Source of the DNA: CALFCE01 sp964411665
GTDB lineage: Bacteria; Pseudomonadota; Gammaproteobacteria; Granulosicoccales; Granulosicoccaceae
Assembly (NCBI GenBank): GCA_964411665.1
Contig: CAYPMR010000010.1
Coordinates: 1 to 64,000 of the forward strand
Direction of reading: 5' to 3'
Length of the DNA stretch: 64,000 bases
Shown piece by piece: positions 61,520 through 64,000 of this stretch (position 1 is its first letter; each line of letters opens with the position of its first letter). The notes beneath the pieces are model-generated. The model made no database searches. It was not told the DNA's origin and saw nothing but the letters and a program-made list of their open reading frames with translations. A program made the position numbers and the translations under genes.

Positions 61520-61726
61520 TCAGTCGTCCGACCCAGCCATACGGTATACAGTGCCACAATAAGGACATTTGGCCTCATCACCACTTTCCTCAACCGGAAT
61601 ATATACCCGCGGATGGGAATTCCATAACGAGGTACCCGGCATGGGGCAATGCACAGGCAAGTCAGCAGAGGTGACGATTACTTCAGTTTGTGCATTTGAA
61701 GCGGCGGCGGAATTGGATTCGGTCAT
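61520..61726 (-). CDS. Zinc-finger CHCC-type small protein
   Basis: 68 residues; Cys and His ligands are in VHCPMP, NSHPRVYIPV and AKCPYCGTVY, the CHCC zinc-finger pattern related to mitochondrial NDUFS6. It is conserved next to ilvE in many gammaproteobacteria (general knowledge). The function is unknown. ATG at 61726. Thirty base pairs separate it from ilvE. Confidence 0.85.
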   Translation of the reverse strand: MTESNSAAASNAQTEVIVTSADLPVHCPMPGTSLWNSHPRVYIPVEESGDEAKCPYCGTVYRMAGSDD

Positions 61727-61756
61727 CTGGAATTATCTCAAGACTGTCGGTAGCTA

Positions 61757-62677
61757 TTAAACGGCAGTCAGCCAATCAGCATGTTTGTTGTTGCGCCCGG
61801 CAACCGTATCGAAATACAGGGATTGCAGCTTTTCAGTGATAGGCCCTCGTCCACCGTTACCGATGGGTCGATTGTCCAACTCACGTATCGGCGTGACTTC
61901 GGCAGCTGTGCCACTGAAAAACGCTTCATCACAAATATAGACTTCATCGCGGGTAATTCTGCGCTCACGCAATTCCAGGCCAAGGTCATTTGCCAGAGCC
62001 ATTATGGTTTTGCGTGTAATGCCTTCAAGGGCCGAGGTCAGATCCGGGGTGTAAATAACCCCATCGCGTACAATAAAAAAATTCTCGCCGCTGCCTTCAG
62101 CGACATAACCTTCGTTATCGAGTAGCAAAGCTTCGTCGTAACCATCGATAAGCGCCTCGCGTAATGCCAGCATGGAATTTATATACTGGCCATTAGCCTT
62201 GGCTTTGCACATCGAAATGTTGACGTGATGACGGGTGAAAGAGGAGGTCTTGATACGAATACCCCGCTCCATATTCTCAGCACCCAGATAAGCACCCCAC
62301 TCCCAGGCCGATATCGACAAATGCACACTGAGACCATCAGCGCGCAGACCCATCCCTTCAGAACCCAGGAAGGCCATAGGCCTAAGATAGGCCGAGCCAA
62401 GATTATTGGCATGCAGCACATCGAGTTGCGCCTGATTGACAGTGTCTTCATCAAAGGGAATGTCCATCATCATGATCTTGGCAGAATCAAACAGGCGCCG
62501 AGTGTGATCCTGCATACGGAATACAGCAGCCCCTGTGGATGTTTCATAAGCACGAACGCCCTCAAAAACGCCCATGCCGTAATGTAAGGTATGCGTCAAT
62601 ACATGAACTTTAGCCTCGCGCCAGGGGACAAGTTCGCCGTCCATCCAGATGAAGCCATCGCGATCTGAAAAACTCAT
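61757..62677 (-). CDS. ilvE: Branched-chain-amino-acid aminotransferase
   Basis: 306 residues, fold-type IV PLP enzyme. Opening FIWMDGELVPWREAKVHVLTH is typical; Lys in SMCKAKANGQY is the PLP Schiff-base residue and GTAAEVTPIREL closes the active site. It transaminates leucine, isoleucine and valine. GGAAGA precedes the ATG at 62677; the frame extends to 62707 without support. Second gene of the operon, 60 bp after glnE. Confidence 0.94.
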   Translation of the reverse strand: MSFSDRDGFIWMDGELVPWREAKVHVLTHTLHYGMGVFEGVRAYETSTGAAVFRMQDHTRRLFDSAKIMMMDIPFDEDTVNQAQLDVLHANNLGSAYLRPMAFLGSEGMGLRADGLSVHLSISAWEWGAYLGAENMERGIRIKTSSFTRHHVNISMCKAKANGQYINSMLALREALIDGYDEALLLDNEGYVAEGSGENFFIVRDGVIYTPDLTSALEGITRKTIMALANDLGLELRERRITRDEVYICDEAFFSGTAAEVTPIRELDNRPIGNGGRGPITEKLQSLYFDTVAGRNNKHADWLTAV

Positions 62678-62737
62678 TAGAAATCTTCCCGTCGTGCCAA
62701 TAATCAATACTGCATCTTAGCAGCAAACCTGCAGCAA

Positions 62738-64000
62738 TCAATGATAAGCAGGCAACAGATTATTCCAAATACCCACCACTTGCTCACACAGACTCCCATC
62801 GGAATCCGGCATCTCGTGAGGCATCGATGGTTCAAGCTTGGTTGCCTGCTGCAGAGACTGCTCGTGCAAACGGATCTGCCAGCACAAATACGCTTTTCGC
62901 AGCAACAACGCTGCATCGGGTTCGATCATTTGCAAGTCTGCGGCGATAGTCAGTAATTGCAGATTGTCACGCGATTCGAGTAATTGCGGGTGAGATGCAG
63001 CACCAATTAACACCAGATACTGCACGATGAACTCTATATCGATAATACCGCCCCGGCCTTGTTTGTAATCGAAGCGTGATCCGGCATGCCCACTGTGGTT
63101 TTGAGCCATTTTTCGACGCATCTCAGACACAGCTTCTGCGACCTCGGTCTTGTCACGTTTGCGTGCCAATACGTCAGTACGTACTTGCTCGAAACCTTGC
63201 GTGAATGCTTCACTGCCGACGATGACTCGCGCTCGCACCAGTGCCTGGTGTTCCCAAATCCATGCCTGTTCTGACTGATAATCAGAAAATGCATCAAGAC
63301 TACTCACCAGCATTCCGGCACGTCCGTTGGGGCGGAGTCGCGTGTCAATGGGATAAAGTACGCCTGCTGGCGTCAAGGTGGTAACAAAATGTACGATCTT
63401 GCGCGCTAGCCGGGCGAGAAAATAAACGCTCTCAAGCGGGTTGTCACCATCGGTCATCACATTTTCATCCACACCTTCATGGAGAAAAATAATATCCAGA
63501 TCTGAACCCAGTCCAAGCTCGCCGCTACCAAGCTTGCCATAACCGACGATAGCGAACTCGGCAGGCTCTCCATCGGTGTCGTTGTGCCGCAGCGGCATCC
63601 CATGCTCATCACGCATGATGCCAACAACCAAATCAGCGACCAACGATAAAGATGACTCTGCCGTCTGCGTCAGTAGCGACATAGTCTCCTCAACATCTAT
63701 CTGTTCAAGCAACCAGGCGATAACAATGCGCATCGTTTGAGATGACTTGAAGTGACGCAGGGCATCCATTTGCAGATCAAGCTCTTCTCTTTTCAGCCGA
63801 GGACGCAGACGTAAGGCATCAGCATCAATGTCGCTACTGCTCGGCACCTGTGTAATTGTCCGTTGATCAAGTAATTCATCAATGACTATCGGATGCGATA
63901 TGATGAATTCAGTCAGCCAACTACTGCGTGCCACCAGCCCGGCTAGCAATTCCAGCGCTTCCGGTCGCTCGAGCAGAATCTGTAAATAACCACTGCGCCC
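62738..64000 (-). CDS. glnE: Glutamine-synthetase adenylyltransferase (GlnE), C-terminal part
   Basis: About 421 residues, partial: the frame continues past the right edge, so the ORF opening at 63949 is not the true start. The stretch beyond it reads SGYLQILLERPEALELLAGLVARS, typical of GlnE. The second nucleotidyltransferase domain is seen with FAIVGYGKLGSGELGLGSDLDIIFLH (the GSDLD metal site) and YPIDTRLRPNGRAG, and the C-terminal helical QGRGGIIDIEFIVQYLV block. This half is the adenylyl-adding side. First visible gene of the operon with ilvE. Confidence 0.94.
   Translation of the reverse strand, partial: GRSGYLQILLERPEALELLAGLVARSSWLTEFIISHPIVIDELLDQRTITQVPSSSDIDADALRLRPRLKREELDLQMDALRHFKSSQTMRIVIAWLLEQIDVEETMSLLTQTAESSLSLVADLVVGIMRDEHGMPLRHNDTDGEPAEFAIVGYGKLGSGELGLGSDLDIIFLHEGVDENVMTDGDNPLESVYFLARLARKIVHFVTTLTPAGVLYPIDTRLRPNGRAGMLVSSLDAFSDYQSEQAWIWEHQALVRARVIVGSEAFTQGFEQVRTDVLARKRDKTEVAEAVSEMRRKMAQNHSGHAGSRFDYKQGRGGIIDIEFIVQYLVLIGAASHPQLLESRDNLQLLTIAADLQMIEPDAALLLRKAYLCWQIRLHEQSLQQATKLEPSMPHEMPDSDGSLCEQVVGIWNNLLPAYH

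Noticed and set aside
1..64000. CRISPR arrays, insertion sequences, prophage, tRNA or rRNA genes
   Set aside because: No regularly spaced repeats, transposase or phage motifs, cloverleaf or rRNA segments were recognised on reading; a covariance-model scan was not possible.

Overview
The window looks like a chromosomal segment of a marine-type gammaproteobacterium. The evidence is conserved gammaproteobacterial synteny (rho-trxA-rhlB; pcm-tolC-waaA; glnE-ilvE-zinc-finger-kdkA), a SlyD-like FKBP, a YqjG-type glutathionyl-hydroquinone reductase, and sulfur-oxidation and organic-nitrogen scavenging genes. No IS element, prophage, CRISPR array, rRNA or tRNA was recognised. Both ends are cut inside genes: a PhyH-family dioxygenase on the left and glnE on the right. 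Genus-level placement is not possible from reading alone; an Arenicellales-like sulfur oxidiser is a guess.

Region 1 (1-8.4 kb): PhyH dioxygenase and M24 hydrolase (divergent), an RhlE-like helicase, and a redox operon (YqjG-type reductase, hemerythrin-like protein, CPWC-type paralogue) divergent from a LysR regulator with an SDR gene behind it. Region 2 (8.6-14.5 kb): a signalling island. A PAS-GGDEF-EAL protein faces a 1025-residue BLUF-CheB-CheR-coiled-coil-PAS fusion that is preceded by a small unknown gene. This is the most unusual architecture in the window. Region 3 (15-23.3 kb): a cupin, a triple-RidA protein, and a minus-strand block whose upstream part is aprM-aprB-aprA (sulfite to APS, dissimilatory sulfur oxidation). 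It continues into an uncharacterised small protein, a SlyD-like FKBP, a TPR-type protein and a 53-residue ORF. Region 4 (23.3-30.4 kb): HAD phosphatase, TmpA-like and TmpB-like oxygenases (a predicted quaternary-amine phosphonate route to glycine betaine), two-subunit aconitase X, a rhodanese, a SoxY-like carrier with an altered C-terminus, and HPF.

Region 5 (29.6-45.5 kb): organic nitrogen catabolism. It holds a RidA / trimethylamine-dehydrogenase-like / DUF3830 / small-protein operon, gamma-glutamyltransferase, an HisD-fold dehydrogenase, a puu-like operon (GATase, PuuA-like synthetase, PuuB-like oxidase), a LysM protein, and a ureohydrolase plus AruH-like arginine transaminase. Region 6 (45.8-51.8 kb): PspA with a polytopic partner, enoyl-CoA hydratase, and a GPH transporter overlapping purD. 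Region 7 (51.8-64 kb): housekeeping core with rho, trxA, rhlB, csp, pcm, tolC, waaA, kdkA, a zinc-finger gene, ilvE and glnE.

Taken together, the genes suggest a cell that oxidises reduced sulfur through the APS reductase route, scavenges N, S and P from methylated amines, polyamines, arginine and phosphonates, and senses blue light through a chemotaxis-adaptation-type enzyme. Several start sites were moved from the longest reading frame to positions supported by Shine-Dalgarno spacing or family alignment; these are noted per gene.
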